64,000 nt of DNA from Cokeromyces recurvatus (GCF_025118155.1 NW_026251405.1:434001-498000), one strand, 5' to 3'. Positions 1-11,691 are shown, counted from the stretch's first letter. Made by a program: numbers and translations. The notes: a model not told the origin generated them from the sequence alone.

Positions 1-1
1 A

Positions 2-316
2 GATGAACCAGCAATGATTTCTAAACTCATTGAAATTCTTGATAAATCAACAGGTGAAGTCGTTAAAAAGAATCCTCGTTGTTTGACAAAAGGAATGACA
101 GCCAAAGTTCAAATCAAATTGACACATCGACCTATTCCTTTGGAAACATTCAAGGACAATAAGCAGTTGGGTCGTGTTATGTTACGTAAAAATGGTGAAA
201 CTGTTGCTGCTGGCGTAGTAAACAAAGTAAGTTTCATATAATTATAAAAAATGAATGAATTTCTATGTACTAAATCTACGGTTGAAATATAATAGATTTT
301 GACCTTTGGTTCATAA
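2..316 (+). CDS. HBS1: HBS1-like translational GTPase, C-terminal part (5' end outside window)
   Basis: This is the last part of a ribosome-rescue GTPase of the EF-1alpha superfamily. Hbs1 works with Dom34/Pelota to split stalled ribosomes in no-go and non-stop decay. The visible residues begin with DEPAMISKLIEIL and contain the domain III signatures PRCLTKGM, RPIPLETF, LGRVMLR and AAGVV. The C-terminal beta-barrel wording (STGEVVKKNPR) fits Hbs1 better than EF-1alpha or eRF3. The exon probably ends at 226, followed by a GTAAGT donor, a branch point TACTAAAT near 268 and acceptor TAG at 295. The final codons 296-316 then give ILTFGS and TAA. Reading through the donor would instead stop at 241. 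The G domain and start lie upstream of the window. Family identity is firm; the last exon is inferred. Confidence 0.8.
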
Positions 317-1157
317 GTTAAAACAAGAAAACTAGTGTATATAATCTATACATGTATAAATAGTCAATTTCATATATGTATAACTATTTTACAATATTGA
401 AGCTATCCATCTTAAAAAGGCTTCTATCCATTATATAATAGAATACAGGTTTCTATTCTTTATAGTTAATAAATTTCAACTGAACCGATCATCAGAGGTC
501 TATTCATATGTAGCTCCCACATACACTATTAGTTGTGATATTTGATTGTATATACATATATAAAACTTGTATTCACGTGGGTTAACTAGAAATTATATTC
601 AAGTCACTTAGTCACTTGGACAAAAGATTTTGTGAGGGTATTAAATAGTCAATTGCTCGAGGCATTTTCAATTGTAGACAATAATGAGATCAGGGATGAA
701 AAAAAAAAGGAATGACAGGGTTAGGGGTGATTATGTGATAATCACTATCCAAGAAGACTTGGTTCGATATCGTGTCACGATCTAATATCAACAAGGATCA
801 TGTTAAATAAAGTAATCAGAGTTATAAAAATAAGTATTAAAGAAGAAAGGCGATCATTTTAACTTGTTTAAGATATTTACAATCTACAAAAGGACATTGT
901 ATAACTTGTTCTAATTCTTCCTTTGGTCTCAGTTCTTTATATCATCATGGATGGGTCGCGATTTAATAAAGGCGAGATCAACATTTAACAATTTTGTATA
1001 TTATAACTATGGCTACACCAAGCTTTGTAAATATAGGTGGTAGGCACTTATGATGGACATAATAATAATAATAATAATAATAATAAAACCATGAAGGATA
1101 TACACTGCTTTTATATATTGCTCTAAAAAATAATAATAATAATAATATCCTTTGATG
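317..1157. other. Intergenic spacer between convergent HBS1 and E2 genes
   Basis: AT-rich spacer holding the 3' flanks of two convergent genes. I see no reading frame of note and no RNA gene. A GGTTCGATATC string near 771 resembles a tRNA B box, but no T-stem pairs around it. AAT trinucleotide runs lie at about 1061-1086 and 1129-1147, just past the E2 stop codon. Confidence 0.6.
1061..1147. repeat. Two (AAT)n microsatellites in the E2 gene 3' flank
   Basis: Two blocks of AAT trinucleotide repeats, about 26 and 19 bp, separated by some 40 bp, sit immediately downstream of the E2 acyltransferase stop codon (1158-1160 on the minus strand). They would be transcribed in its 3' UTR. Confidence 0.8.
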
Positions 1158-2782
1158 TTAACGTAGCTCACTTGCCAATAAAGCAGGGTTCTCAATTAAT
1201 TGCTTCCAATAATTTCCAAATCGAGCAATAGTGGCTCCATCAATGATACGATGATCTGCAGACCAACTAATGGGCATCACTTCCTTGGCTATGATACGAT
1301 CATTTTCATCAAATCGAGGCACTTTTTGAATACGACCTAGCGCGACAATAGCTAGCTCAGAAGAAATAATCACGGGGTTTGCATAGGTTCCTCCAATTGT
1401 ACCAATATTGGAAATAGTAATCGTACCACCCTTCAAATCCTCTATACCGATTGCTGACTTACTGGCTAGTTCTGTCAAACGATGGATCTCTGAAGCTATA
1501 TCAAAGATAGATTTATCTTGAACGTTCTTTATGTTTGGTACAATTAGGCCATCTTTAGTATCCATAGCTATACCAATATGATGTTGAGGACGGTAAGTAA
1601 GACGAGCAGTTTGGACATCATTATCATGAGTGAGTTGAGCATTCATGATAGGGTAATGGGTTAAAGCCATTGACAAACATTTGATAAATATGGGCATGTA
1701 GGTAATTTTGGGGAAAGGATATAGTGCTGAATGCGCCATAATATGCTTGTTGAGAGAAGCACGATATTGTTTAGTAGCATTCATTTCAATTTCATCACCA
1801 TAACCCAATTGAGGAATCTCGAGAGATTTGGTCATAGACTTGAACATGGCCTTCTGAATCATAGTTAATGGTGTTGTTTGTGGGTTAGGCTCAGGATGAA
1901 TAGCTATCAATTCTAATTAACACCTTTGTCTCTCTTTCATTTTATTTTATTTTTTTTTATAATTTAATTTACCTTTTTCTGTTAACGAAGCGAAAATATC
2001 TTCTTTAAGAATACGACCCTCTTTACCAGATCCTTTCAATTTAGCAATATCAACACCTTTTTCTTTTGCCAATTTCCTAACTGCTGGAGTTGCAAGTACG
2101 CCTACTTGACTTTTAAACATATTGTCTGATGATGAGGGAGAATCATCTTGTTTAGATAACGTGACTACTTCAGGAACCTTGTCAACTTCTGTTTCATCCT
2201 CATCTACTGCATCAATATCTACCAAGGGCGCACCCACCTTGGCAATATCATTTACATCATAATGGAGTTTTAAAATTTTACCAGCAAATCGAGAAGAAAT
2301 TTCTACTGAAGCTTTATCCGACTGTACTTCACATATCTTGTCAAATTCAGCTACTGTAGCACCTGGTTCAACAAACCTTTATTATTATTTAGGAAATCGC
2401 GTTAATTTGGAATATATAAATAAATAGGCGTATATGTATATATATATATAGTGTGTATGTGTATAGTGACTTACCATTGTGTTATTTCACATTCAGTAAT
2501 ACCTTCACCAATATCTGCTAATAAAAAAGGTTTGACTATTTGTTGGATGCTTGAATAATGAAAGGAACGAGTACTAGAAGACTATATATATATATATATG
2601 TGTGTGTGTATATATATAAAAAGGGGAGGGGAGAGAAATTAGACGATAAACATGGATTTCTGTTTAATGTCTTTTACCGTGAGAAATATCGATTTTGGCT
2701 GTTGAATAAAAGAAGATCTTTTTAAAGAAGGAAAAAGAATAGATGACGATACATTCTTAAAAGACCTTGTGATTTGTATCAT
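1158..2782 (-). CDS. DBT: Branched-chain 2-oxoacid dehydrogenase E2 (lipoamide acyltransferase), mitochondrial
   Basis: E2 core of the mitochondrial branched-chain alpha-keto acid dehydrogenase complex, which moves acyl groups from lipoamide to CoA in Val/Leu/Ile breakdown. Four exons: 2678-2782, about 2478-2572, about 1968-2375, and 1158 to about 1913. Exon 1 encodes a basic presequence starting [14 protein letters not shown], fit for mitochondrial import. The lipoyl domain follows (LLADIGEGI, with the lipoylated lysine in EVQSDKAS), then an acidic linker, the E3/E1-binding domain ([15 protein letters not shown] ... GRILKEDI) and the catalytic acetyltransferase domain ending in [10 protein letters not shown], which carries the active-site His and Asp. 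The order and the QSDKAS and HRIIDGA wording fit the BCKDH E2 better than the pyruvate or 2-oxoglutarate E2. Length is close to 450 residues, normal for the family. All domains look intact. Confidence 0.93.
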
Positions 2783-3219
2783 TCTTTAAGCCGTTTACTA
2801 ATAGAACAGAAAAAATACGTAATAAAATAGAAATAAAAAAAAAGGGAAGAAAGAAACGAGATATGAATTCTCTTATTTTTGTACTTTGATCGTGGGAAAC
2901 TTGTTACTGTATGAAGAAGGTAAATTACTACTTTCTACTATTACTCCGAAATGCTACTAGAATAGAATCCTATCCTCTTTACAAAAGGTAATTCATGGAC
3001 TAACTGCTTAGTAGTAGAAATGATCATATATCTATGTGGTATATAAATAAGCAATTTGATATGTTGACACTTTTTTTTTTTTTTTTTTTCTTAAAAAAAA
3101 AAAATACTTACAAATAGGCAATGTGACGTCTTTTTATTCCCAAATACATTTATAAACTAGAACTTATTACATAATGCGTGCATTTTTCTTCGTAGCTCAA
3201 TTATACATTTATATAAAAA
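2783..3219. promoter_or_regulatory. Divergent promoter region between E2 and RPN13
   Basis: The spacer separates two start codons pointing away from each other, so it must hold both promoters and 5' UTRs. It contains a T19 run (3071-3089) and an A12 run (3093-3104) on the RPN13 side, a likely nucleosome-excluding element. I recognise no factor site. Promoter function is inferred from layout only. Confidence 0.5.
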
Positions 3220-3409
3220 ATGAGCTTATTTGCTGCCGCTGCTCGATCTTCACATTTAGTCGAGTTTAATGCTGGGAAATGTATCATTGAAGGTAGACTA
3301 ATTAAGCCAGATACCAGAAAAGGGTAAGTAAAGAATCGATTGATATTATTTTAATGTTAATCTTTTTCTTTTTAATAGTATGATTTACATGGAGCAGGTA
3401 AATAACTTC

Positions 3410-3445
<36 letters not shown>

Positions 3446-4736
3446 TACTAGAGTTACTTAACTAAACAATTTGGTTAATTAGGGTGAAGATCAACTATTA
3501 CATTTTTATTGGAAAGAACGTCAGAATGAATCAGTTCCCGAAGACGTAAGTAACGATCTATCTATTTTTAAATCTTGGAGAGAGGATTTATATATATATA
3601 CATATATACTTATATGTATTTATTAAATAGGACTGGATTATATTTCCTGACGAAGCAGAATTTACAAAAGTTACGCAATGCACAACAGGTCGTGTTTATC
3701 TTTTACGGTTCAAAATCTCGAATGAACGTCATTTTTATTGGATGCAAAATAAATCAGATGAAAAAGATGATGAATTAGTTGAGCGTGTCAATAACCTAAT
3801 TCGTGATCCTGAAACCAACATGTCTCCAGAACCCGAGGATTCAGCTTCTCATGCTGACTTTATGCGAATTTTAAATAATGTTCGTAGTCAAGGTATGATT
3901 GTAACTCATTCAAAAAAAAAAAAAAAGATTAGTTTTACTTATTTTATTTGTTTAGATCCTAGCCTCACTCCGGAAAATATTTTACATTTTCTACGCAATA
4001 TGAATAGGTAAATAGACTTGATGTCAGTATATCATTATTAATTTTAATTGATAGATCTCCAGATGAGATGGATGAAGATGAAATAGAGGAAGATTCTACA
4101 GAAACAAATCCTACAGGAAATCCTACAGCTGTAGATCAAGAATACACTACACCTATCCCAACAGGTACTGCACCTATTACAGATGATATATCGCCTGTGA
4201 ATACTGAAATGCCTGTAACAACTACTGATATTGCAAATATGAGTAATGAACAACAACAATCAGAACAACGAATGGATCAAATTCGTCAAATACTTGCTAG
4301 GTTAAATGGTATGATATATAAAACTAAAAATATGTAAAGTAGGAGGAAGGGAGAGTAGTGTGTGTGTGTGTGTTTTTTAACCTGAATTTGCATAGGTTCA
4401 CCTTCTACTGTATCTTCTATTTCATTAAATGATGTTTTAAATTCACAAACACTGCAGCCTTTACTTAAGGATGCATCAGTTTGTGAATCACTTATGGAAT
4501 ATTTGCCAGAAGAATGTGAAAAGACACCTGAAGAATTAAATGCGGTGATTGCTAGTCCTCAATTCAGCCAATCTCTGCAAACCTTTGTTGCTGCCCTTCA
4601 TACAGGACAATTAGGTCCTTTGTTATCTCAATTTGGACTAGACCCTTCTATTTTAGGAGTTGAATCCTTTTTATCTGCTATTAATGAACAAGTGAAAAAA
4701 GAAAAAAAGGAAAAAGATGCTATGGATACTGATTAA
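3220..4736 (+). CDS. RPN13: Proteasomal ubiquitin receptor RPN13/ADRM1
   Basis: Subunit of the 19S regulatory particle that binds ubiquitin through a Pru domain and recruits the deubiquitinase UCH37. Seven exons: 3220-3323, 3379-3397 (19 nt), 3483-3545, 3631-3892, 3955-4006, 4055-4308 and 4396-4736. The start is the ATG of MSLFAAAARSSHLVEF. The N-terminal Pru domain contains VEFNAGKC, LLHFYWKER, DWIIFPDEAEF and RVYLLRFK, followed by ERHFYWMQ. An acidic Pro/Thr-rich linker follows. The C-terminal DEUBAD region (LKDASVCESLMEYLPE ... FVAALHTGQLGPLLSQFGL) is the UCH37-binding part. Yeast Rpn13 lacks this half, so the gene resembles the animal form. It ends 132 bp from the stop of the convergent multicopper oxidase. 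Confidence 0.93.
3414..3442. repeat. A29 tract inside RPN13 intron 2
   Basis: An uninterrupted run of about 29 A lies in the short intron between RPN13 exons 2 and 3, soon after the donor. It is one of about a dozen runs of 27 to 45 A or T in this window. Confidence 0.85.
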
Positions 4737-4868
4737 ATATATAGGGTATAACAATAATATTTAATTTGTATACTTTATTTTTTCTTTTTTTTGAGAAAAA
4801 AAAAAAGGAAAGAAAGAAAGAAAGAAAGAAAGAAAGAAAAAAAAAGAGTTTAAATAAAACAAAAAAAA

Positions 4869-7016
4869 TTACTTGTAACGCTTAAAGGCTTCTATCAACT
4901 CGGGTGCTTCCTCTAAGATGACCATTTTCCCTTGAAGCATATGAGTGGTAATATGACAATGAACTGCCCAAAAACCTGGGTTATCTGCTTTCATACGTAC
5001 TTTAGTCCATCCACAGCCGTCTGTATCATTTGTAGGCATACTTGGGTAAGCCACTGAGGTATCACGATATAAAGGAAATTCAAAGTTCATTTTATTTGAA
5101 TCCCTTTCATGTACATAGTCTCCTTGTCCGCTAGCAATTAAATAATGTGAGTGTCCATGTGTATGCCAAGGATGTAACAAACAACCTCCAGCTGCATTTT
5201 TTGAATTTTGAAAGACCAAATCGAGTGTCTCATTAAATTGAATAGGATATGTATCTAAATCCATATGATAATCATAACCATGTTGACTCAGCTGAGGCAA
5301 CGTTTTGTTCTTGTGAGTGGATTGAGAATGAAGATTGGCTGTTTCATCTATTGTCAATTGTTTGCGATGCCTTGATTGTTTGTAATTTTGATGATAGTCA
5401 AAAAGAGCAGGTATGAAACGATGTGATTGAATACGATTGTTTACCATATAACGAGTTGTATTGTCGATCATGACATGAAAACTAGTTGTTAATTTGATAG
5501 TACGTACGTTTCGTTCATCAAGGATAGGATGACGTTTAGCCAGGGGCTTGATTTGATGGTAAAACCAGTCAGGTTCATCGACATTAGGAAGTAAAGGCAA
5601 GTCAGCATAGACACGATTGTTACTCTTATTATTATTATTATTATTCGTAACTCGGCCACCTCCACCACTACCGCCACGACTGCCACGACCACCTCTACCA
5701 CCACCACCACCATTACGACCTGTTGATTTATTATCTTTACGAGAAGGATCTTGTTGTTGTAGAGTTGTTGTATTAGCAATAGGTACAGTAGTATTATCTG
5801 CTCGCTTTGTGAGAGCATCATGGATAGTTGGACTTAAAGGTGGATCAGGTGAAACCGGATTTGTAGCATCTTGCCAAAGATGAATAGGCTTAAATAAATA
5901 CGTATTAGGCCTATCCTCCTCCTCCTTCTCTTTCTTTATAGTATCAGGGGAGACATAACGAATATAAGCAAACCCATTTTCAGTAATACCACCACCGCGT
6001 TGTTTCCAAAGATAACTTGTGCCAATCGCAAAGGTAGTGCCAGGTGGATGATTACCTGTCTTGAGTAAAGCAGAATATCTTTGCCCAGGAGCGATCTCTA
6101 GAAAGGACGTCTGATAAGGTTCTGTTAATTCACCATCTATTTCAATCAATGTCATTGGATGCTCCTTGATAGCTAAAGCTAACGTACGAAATGTCGTAGA
6201 TCCAATCACACGTAATCGATATACTGAATTAGGTTCTACATCAAATGTTGTATAGCCCTGACAGCTTGCTGAAGTCAAATTGAGTGTATCCGGATCATAG
6301 ATCGTACGACCATTCATCAATATACTATCTGCACCGTGATCAAAGGTAAAGAAGTTTCCTAAATAATATTCTTCACGACTCAGTAAGTCATCATGCCACC
6401 ATTCACTCACTTGTAAGACGAGGTCCTTTTTGTAACTGTAGGGACCTGCCTTTAGCATTTGCTTTTCCATATCATGACTCTCTGAAGGATCATGAAGAAA
6501 ACAGTCATTCTGTGGACGAACGCATCGCTTATAGTTCCTCTTCTTCTTTTTATTCCCATCATGTTTCATTTTAGGGTTTGCTTCATCCGATTCATAAATA
6601 ATGAAAGCACCCTTTACAGTATCATCTTGAAGACCGATGTGAGCATGATAAAAGTAAGTACCAGCTTGTCCAACAGCACTAAACCGATGAAGGAAGGAGG
6701 TACCTGGCATGATAGGATGTTGAGTGATGCCAGGAACACCATCGGATTCAGGTGTCCCTATCTGTCTGATACCATGGAAATGAATTGATGTATTATACGT
6801 TTGTGCTTGATTTCGTACCAGAATCTCTATTTCATCACCTTGAGTTATATGAATGGTGGGTCCGGGGAATTGTCCATTAATGAGTGGCGTACGATAACCT
6901 CGTGTGTGACAATCTGGGTTTAACAGATGTGAAGTAATGTTGAACTCATAACGATGCTTTGTGGCATATGTAAATGAAGTAAAACATAGAAGGAACCAGA
7001 ACTTTAGCCGTATCAT
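4869..7016 (-). CDS. Secreted multicopper oxidase (laccase/ascorbate oxidase-like)
   Basis: Single-exon gene of 715 residues, longer than typical laccases (500-600). A signal peptide (MIRLKFWFLLCFTSFTYA) starts the protein; there is no C-terminal membrane helix, so it is probably secreted rather than a Fet3-type membrane ferroxidase. All four copper-binding motifs are present: HFHG and YHAH in domain 1, and HPWHTHGH and HCHITTHM in domain 3, so type 2/3 copper ligands are complete. The type-1 Cys and both His are there, but the axial position ten residues after the Cys is Lys (HMLQGK) where Met, Leu or Phe is usual. Between domains 2 and 3 is a low-complexity insert of about 100 residues rich in Gly/Arg then Asn. 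Substrate cannot be told; phenol, ascorbate or metal oxidation are possible. No iron permease lies nearby. Confidence 0.85.
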   Translation of the reverse strand: MIRLKFWFLLCFTSFTYATKHRYEFNITSHLLNPDCHTRGYRTPLINGQFPGPTIHITQGDEIEILVRNQAQTYNTSIHFHGIRQIGTPESDGVPGITQHPIMPGTSFLHRFSAVGQAGTYFYHAHIGLQDDTVKGAFIIYESDEANPKMKHDGNKKKKRNYKRCVRPQNDCFLHDPSESHDMEKQMLKAGPYSYKKDLVLQVSEWWHDDLLSREEYYLGNFFTFDHGADSILMNGRTIYDPDTLNLTSASCQGYTTFDVEPNSVYRLRVIGSTTFRTLALAIKEHPMTLIEIDGELTEPYQTSFLEIAPGQRYSALLKTGNHPPGTTFAIGTSYLWKQRGGGITENGFAYIRYVSPDTIKKEKEEEDRPNTYLFKPIHLWQDATNPVSPDPPLSPTIHDALTKRADNTTVPIANTTTLQQQDPSRKDNKSTGRNGGGGGRGGRGSRGGSGGGGRVTNNNNNNKSNNRVYADLPLLPNVDEPDWFYHQIKPLAKRHPILDERNVRTIKLTTSFHVMIDNTTRYMVNNRIQSHRFIPALFDYHQNYKQSRHRKQLTIDETANLHSQSTHKNKTLPQLSQHGYDYHMDLDTYPIQFNETLDLVFQNSKNAAGGCLLHPWHTHGHSHYLIASGQGDYVHERDSNKMNFEFPLYRDTSVAYPSMPTNDTDGCGWTKVRMKADNPGFWAVHCHITTHMLQGKMVILEEAPELIEAFKRYK

Positions 7017-9837
7017 TTTTTACTTTATTTTATTTTTTTCTACTATATGTATATGTGTGTATATATTTATATATAAATATATATCTATATATCTAAATAT
7101 AAGTATATATTATATTATATATATGTTTTTTTTAAAAAAAAAAAATAGAGAGAGAAAAAAAAGAGACAAAAGAATAGAAAGTATATGTATATATATATAT
7201 TGTCAATGTTACTGCAACCTGTTGCATTCCTTTTGATCATATTTCAATCAATTTCTATTTTGGAATCATGCATACAAGTGTCATACCGTAGTCCCTGTTT
7301 TATTAGTCAAAAAAAAAAAAGTTTCCTGAAGATCTGTTTTATAGGCACAGACAACTCTGCATATAATTTAAAAAAGACCAACTATAAATAAAAACACTTT
7401 TTTAAATAACAGTATCGGTATGATGGTTTATATCGAGCAAATAAATAAGATAAAAAGAAAAGTCATCTATAATACATATACCGAGGAATCCTTTTTTCTT
7501 TTAATACATTTACAACTATCTATTTATGTATATAAATATATATATTTATATACATTTATATATATAATAAAATGTATGTACGTATATGGGAGATATAATG
7601 CTATTCAATAGGAGAATGTACAATGATTTATACATACTAGATATACTAATTATTTAGAAATAGATAAATACACTATTCAGTAGTATACATATATATATAT
7701 ATATATATTTATATATTATAGAAAAGTCTTGATAGTATGCATTATACATTGTCTCCCTTCAGATAAGGTAATTTCCCCCCCCCATTGAGTGATAATCAAG
7801 CAATGTACGTTTCCAAAAAAGGAATTTTTGACAAATTTATTGTTATTGGATATAAAATAAGCAGACAATCAGTGCATATATGCTTCTTTTTTTTTGTTAT
7901 TATAAACACGAGTAGTAGTTGTTGTTCATGAATAAATAAATAAATAAAAAGCTGTTTAGTTAAGAATACTTTCTTTATCCTATTGTTACAATTCGTTTGA
8001 ATTGTATGTTATCTCATGATTTCACTCTAGAACTCTATTGTAATACATCCTTATGATTTCGATATACATAATAAGGAGCATCGTTTTTTTTTACTTATTT
8101 ATTTCTTTATGGCTTTATTGAGTACTTTCTGTCATTTGTATTTGAGATCACTTACTATTGAGTGTAACTATTTTTATGTTTCAGTTACACCAAACTAAAT
8201 CTATTCAACGACTGCTTAAACCAGATAGATACAATAATAAATGTTGAGTAGATTATTGTTTTTTTTTTATTTCTAAATTTATCCTATTATTTGAGAAGCT
8301 ATGCAAAGGATATCGTGTTTATTTTCCCAAATATGGACCTATACTACTATGACTAAAACGACATCATGTATTTAGTCTTATAAATATATATTATCTTAAA
8401 TGTAAATAAGTTGTTGTGTGAAATAGACATGCAATAAAAATAGAAAAAAAAAACTATACATTTTTAAGTTTGCGTATTAAAAGAAAAAAAAATGGACTAG
8501 TAATCTTATAAAAGACAACTTCTTCTGCTAATAAATGAGGAAATTAGTTACAGACTACAAATCATAAAGGTGATATCGATCTATTATTATATGGAAAAAT
8601 AAAATAAAATAATGATCTAGATTGGTATGTCACTTTTATATTTTGTGTAATACAAAAAGTACTGAATAATAAGTGGCTTCTCGAATAGAATGTATTAAAT
8701 ATGGAAAGTGACCCGTGTAGATCATATTGAAGCTAATCTACTATGAAAGAGAAGGAAACAGTCATTGTTAAAATGCTAGGCATTGAATAAGAAATAGGAA
8801 GAATACAAATAAGAGAAGATTATTATAATAGAAGACTATTATAATAGAACGACTTGCTATTTTGATTTGGTAAACATAAACGTTAGTATATGTGTAGTCA
8901 ATTGAGTCATATGATGATGATCTCTAATACTATTGTTTTACTTTTTAATACCTAGTATTATGTAATCTGAATAATGACGATGATTGAATACATTTATTGT
9001 ACCTTAAAATAGGGCTAACAGAGTAACGCATACACTAGTTAATTAAAGTATTCTTTTTATTTAGTAAAATGGCTTGAATATGTGTTATCATTATTATGAC
9101 TTTATATGACATATTTAACACACTGGAGGCAACATCAAATAATTTCAGGTTTGTTAACACTATTTATAAAGAATATAACTCGAGTATAGAATAAATAGTG
9201 TCGATAGATTGTGGTAATGATGAACAAGTATGCTAAATATATTTTACTAACTATTTCATATTAAATAATGCTATACATAAAATACCTTTCAATGTATAAA
9301 ACTGAAACAAGTATAAATCTAGATTAGTTTAGTCAAACGAATACTAATCCCTCTTCCCAACAATAAATATATTTTTAACTTTCTGTGTTTAATAAAAAGA
9401 CGGCCAATGAACTTGACAAACCTTTTTTCTTCCGTATTGTAGGTAAATATTAAAATAGTCATATTTATAATGAATAAATAAATAAATAAAAATCATGATA
9501 TTTTATAGGCATATAATCATGGTCGCATCTTTTTGAATTGTATACTTTAGGATCATATGTTATTATTTAGTGAATACAGGCATTACTTTATGTCTTTATA
9601 TAACATCCTATGTTCTAATTACTTTTTTTTTCTTTACGCTGTTTGTCGTCTCTTTTGCTTCAGTCTATAGTTGTCATTTTTCTAAAAAAAAAAAAAAAAT
9701 GCATATAATAATTGGATTCTTTTTTTTGCCAAAATAAACCTCTAAATTTTGTTAAATTCTATGAAAAATGCAGATAGTCTGAAAATTCCCGTAAAAACAA
9801 TTTAATTGGACATAACGAAATAAAACCTGTAATTTTT

Positions 9838-9882
<45 letters not shown>

Positions 9883-9975
9883 TTTTTTTTTTATTGTGTA
9901 TATTCGTTTTTTTTATTTTTTTTTTTTATACTCCTATATCTGCTGTCTCCTCTTTTATTTTTTAATAATTAAACG
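7017..9975. other. 3 kb gene-free AT-rich spacer
   Basis: The stretch lies between the starts of the multicopper oxidase (-) and the casein kinase (+), so it includes both promoters. It is very AT-rich with TATA-type dinucleotide runs (about 7170-7200, 7530-7570, 7690-7715), a C9 run near 7776 and an A40 tract at 9839-9878. Only short low-complexity reading frames occur. I found no tRNA-like arms, no gene remnant and no terminal repeats. Confidence 0.6.
9839..9878. repeat. A40 tract upstream of the casein kinase
   Basis: A run of about 40 A ends some 98 bp before the casein kinase start codon and is followed by T-rich DNA. It is positioned like the poly(dA:dT) elements of fungal promoters, though unusually long. 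Confidence 0.85.
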
Positions 9976-11691
9976 ATGGAAAAGATTTCTCATCACTCAT
10001 TACCTGATAAATCAAGTAGCCAGAGTATTACATCAACAGCGAGTACAATTGTAGGCGTTCATTACCAAGTGGGTAAAAAGTTGGGCGAAGGTAGTTTTGG
10101 TGTCATCTATGAAGGTCTCAATTTATTAAATAATCAGTCTGTTGCCATTAAATTTGAACCAAGAAAGTCTGAAGTGCCTCAATTAAGAGATGAATATCGT
10201 ACATATAAGATATTAGCAGGAACATGTATGTTATATCTATACATTTTCATTTTTCATTCTTTATTTTTATTGTATTTTATTTTATTTTATTTTTTTTCAA
10301 AAAAAAATATTGATTTTTTGTTGCTGTTGTTGTTGTAGCTGGAGTTCCTAGTGCTTATTATTTTGGTCACGAAGGACTTCATAACATACTCGTGATCGAT
10401 TTATTAGGTCCAAGTCTTGAAGATCTTTTTGATATATGTAATAGAAAATTTACTATTAAAACTGTGGCTATGGTTGCAAAGCAAATGGTACAGATTGTAG
10501 TTTTCTTTTTATCATTATTATTATTTACTTTCCCCTTCCCCTTTTTTTTTTCTTTTTTTTTTTCTTTTTATTTGTCTGCACTAATGATCTGTAATTTATC
10601 TAGATTTCTCGTGTACAAAGTGTTCATGAACGAAATTTGATTTATAGAGATATTAAGCCAGATAATTTTTTGATCGGACGACCGGGAACAAAATATGCCA
10701 ATTTAGTATTTTTAGTTGACTATGGCATGGCCAAACTCTATCGTGATCCAAAAACTAAAAAACATATTCCTTATAGAGAACGCAGGAGTTTATCAGGCAC
10801 TGCAAGATACATGAGTATCAATACTCATTTAGGAAGAGGTATATTATGTCATATATACATATAAATACTCCTTAATTTCTGACTTCATTACATTAGAACA
10901 ATCAAGAAGAGATGATTTAGAGGCTTTAGGTCATGTATTTATGTACTTTTTAAGAGGCTCTTTACCTTGGCAAGGATTAAAGGCAGCCACAAATAAGCAA
11001 AAATACGAAAAAATTGGTGAAAAAAAGCAGACAACTGCTATTAAAAGTTTATGCGGAGCCTATCCAGGTAAATAATAAGAAATATTTACTTTAAATTTGT
11101 TTTGTTCATTTTATATATAAAAATCAATAGAGGAATTTGGTATCTATCTTCAATACGTTAGAAAGCTAGGATTTGAAGAAACACCTGACTATGATTTTTT
11201 AAGAGAATTATTCGATAAAGTATTAGAAAAACAAAATGAACAGGATGATGGTCTCTATGACTGGGTCTTATTAAACGAAGGCAAAGGCTGGGAGGTAAAG
11301 ATTTACATTTTGTTTGTTCCAAGCTTGTTAAAATAATAATAATTTATAGACTCGATTCAAACAATTAAAAGAAGCAAGAGCAAGAAGATCAGGTCATTAT
11401 CATCAACAGCCTACGAAACATCAAAGCAGTAGAAGAGCAACAACAAGAAATACAATCAATAATAGTAAACAAGTTGTCATTCAGCAGCAGCAGCAACAAC
11501 GACAACAACAGCAGCAGCAAACAACTTCGTATGTGCCCCTTAATCACAGTCATGATATAAAAAACACGACAGCCACTGCTGCTGCTGCTACCAACCCTAA
11601 TGTAAATGCTATAGATACTAAAGAACAAAAGCAAGGTTTCTGGAAAGGATTCATTCATTTTATAACATGTTCTGGAGGACAATATGACTAA
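9976..11691 (+). CDS. Casein kinase I, YCK-type
   Basis: Serine/threonine kinase of the CK1 family, closest in wording to fungal YCK1/YCK2-type enzymes that act at the plasma membrane in nutrient sensing, endocytosis and morphogenesis. Six exons: 9976-10225, 10339-10487, 10604-10838, 10897-11067, 11131-11294 and 11350-11691. Visible are the glycine loop GEGSFG, the VAIKFE lysine, LGPSLEDLF, the catalytic loop YRDIKPDNF, the CK1 activation segment and the YCK-like tail of the domain ([21 protein letters not shown] ... [13 protein letters not shown]). The metal-binding motif reads DYG rather than DFG. The C-terminal tail is Gln-rich and ends [18 protein letters not shown] with a single Cys, not the terminal Cys-Cys that is palmitoylated in yeast Yck. 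It ends 117 bp from the convergent uS13m stop. Confidence 0.92.

Noticed and set aside
760..790. GGTTCGATATC resembling a tRNA B box
   Set aside because: The bases on either side do not form a five-pair T stem, and no D-arm or acceptor stem fits upstream.
5617..5883. Plus-strand Pro/Leu-rich reading frame inside the multicopper oxidase
   Set aside because: It is the complement of the Gly/Arg/Asn low-complexity insert and has no independent signs of coding.
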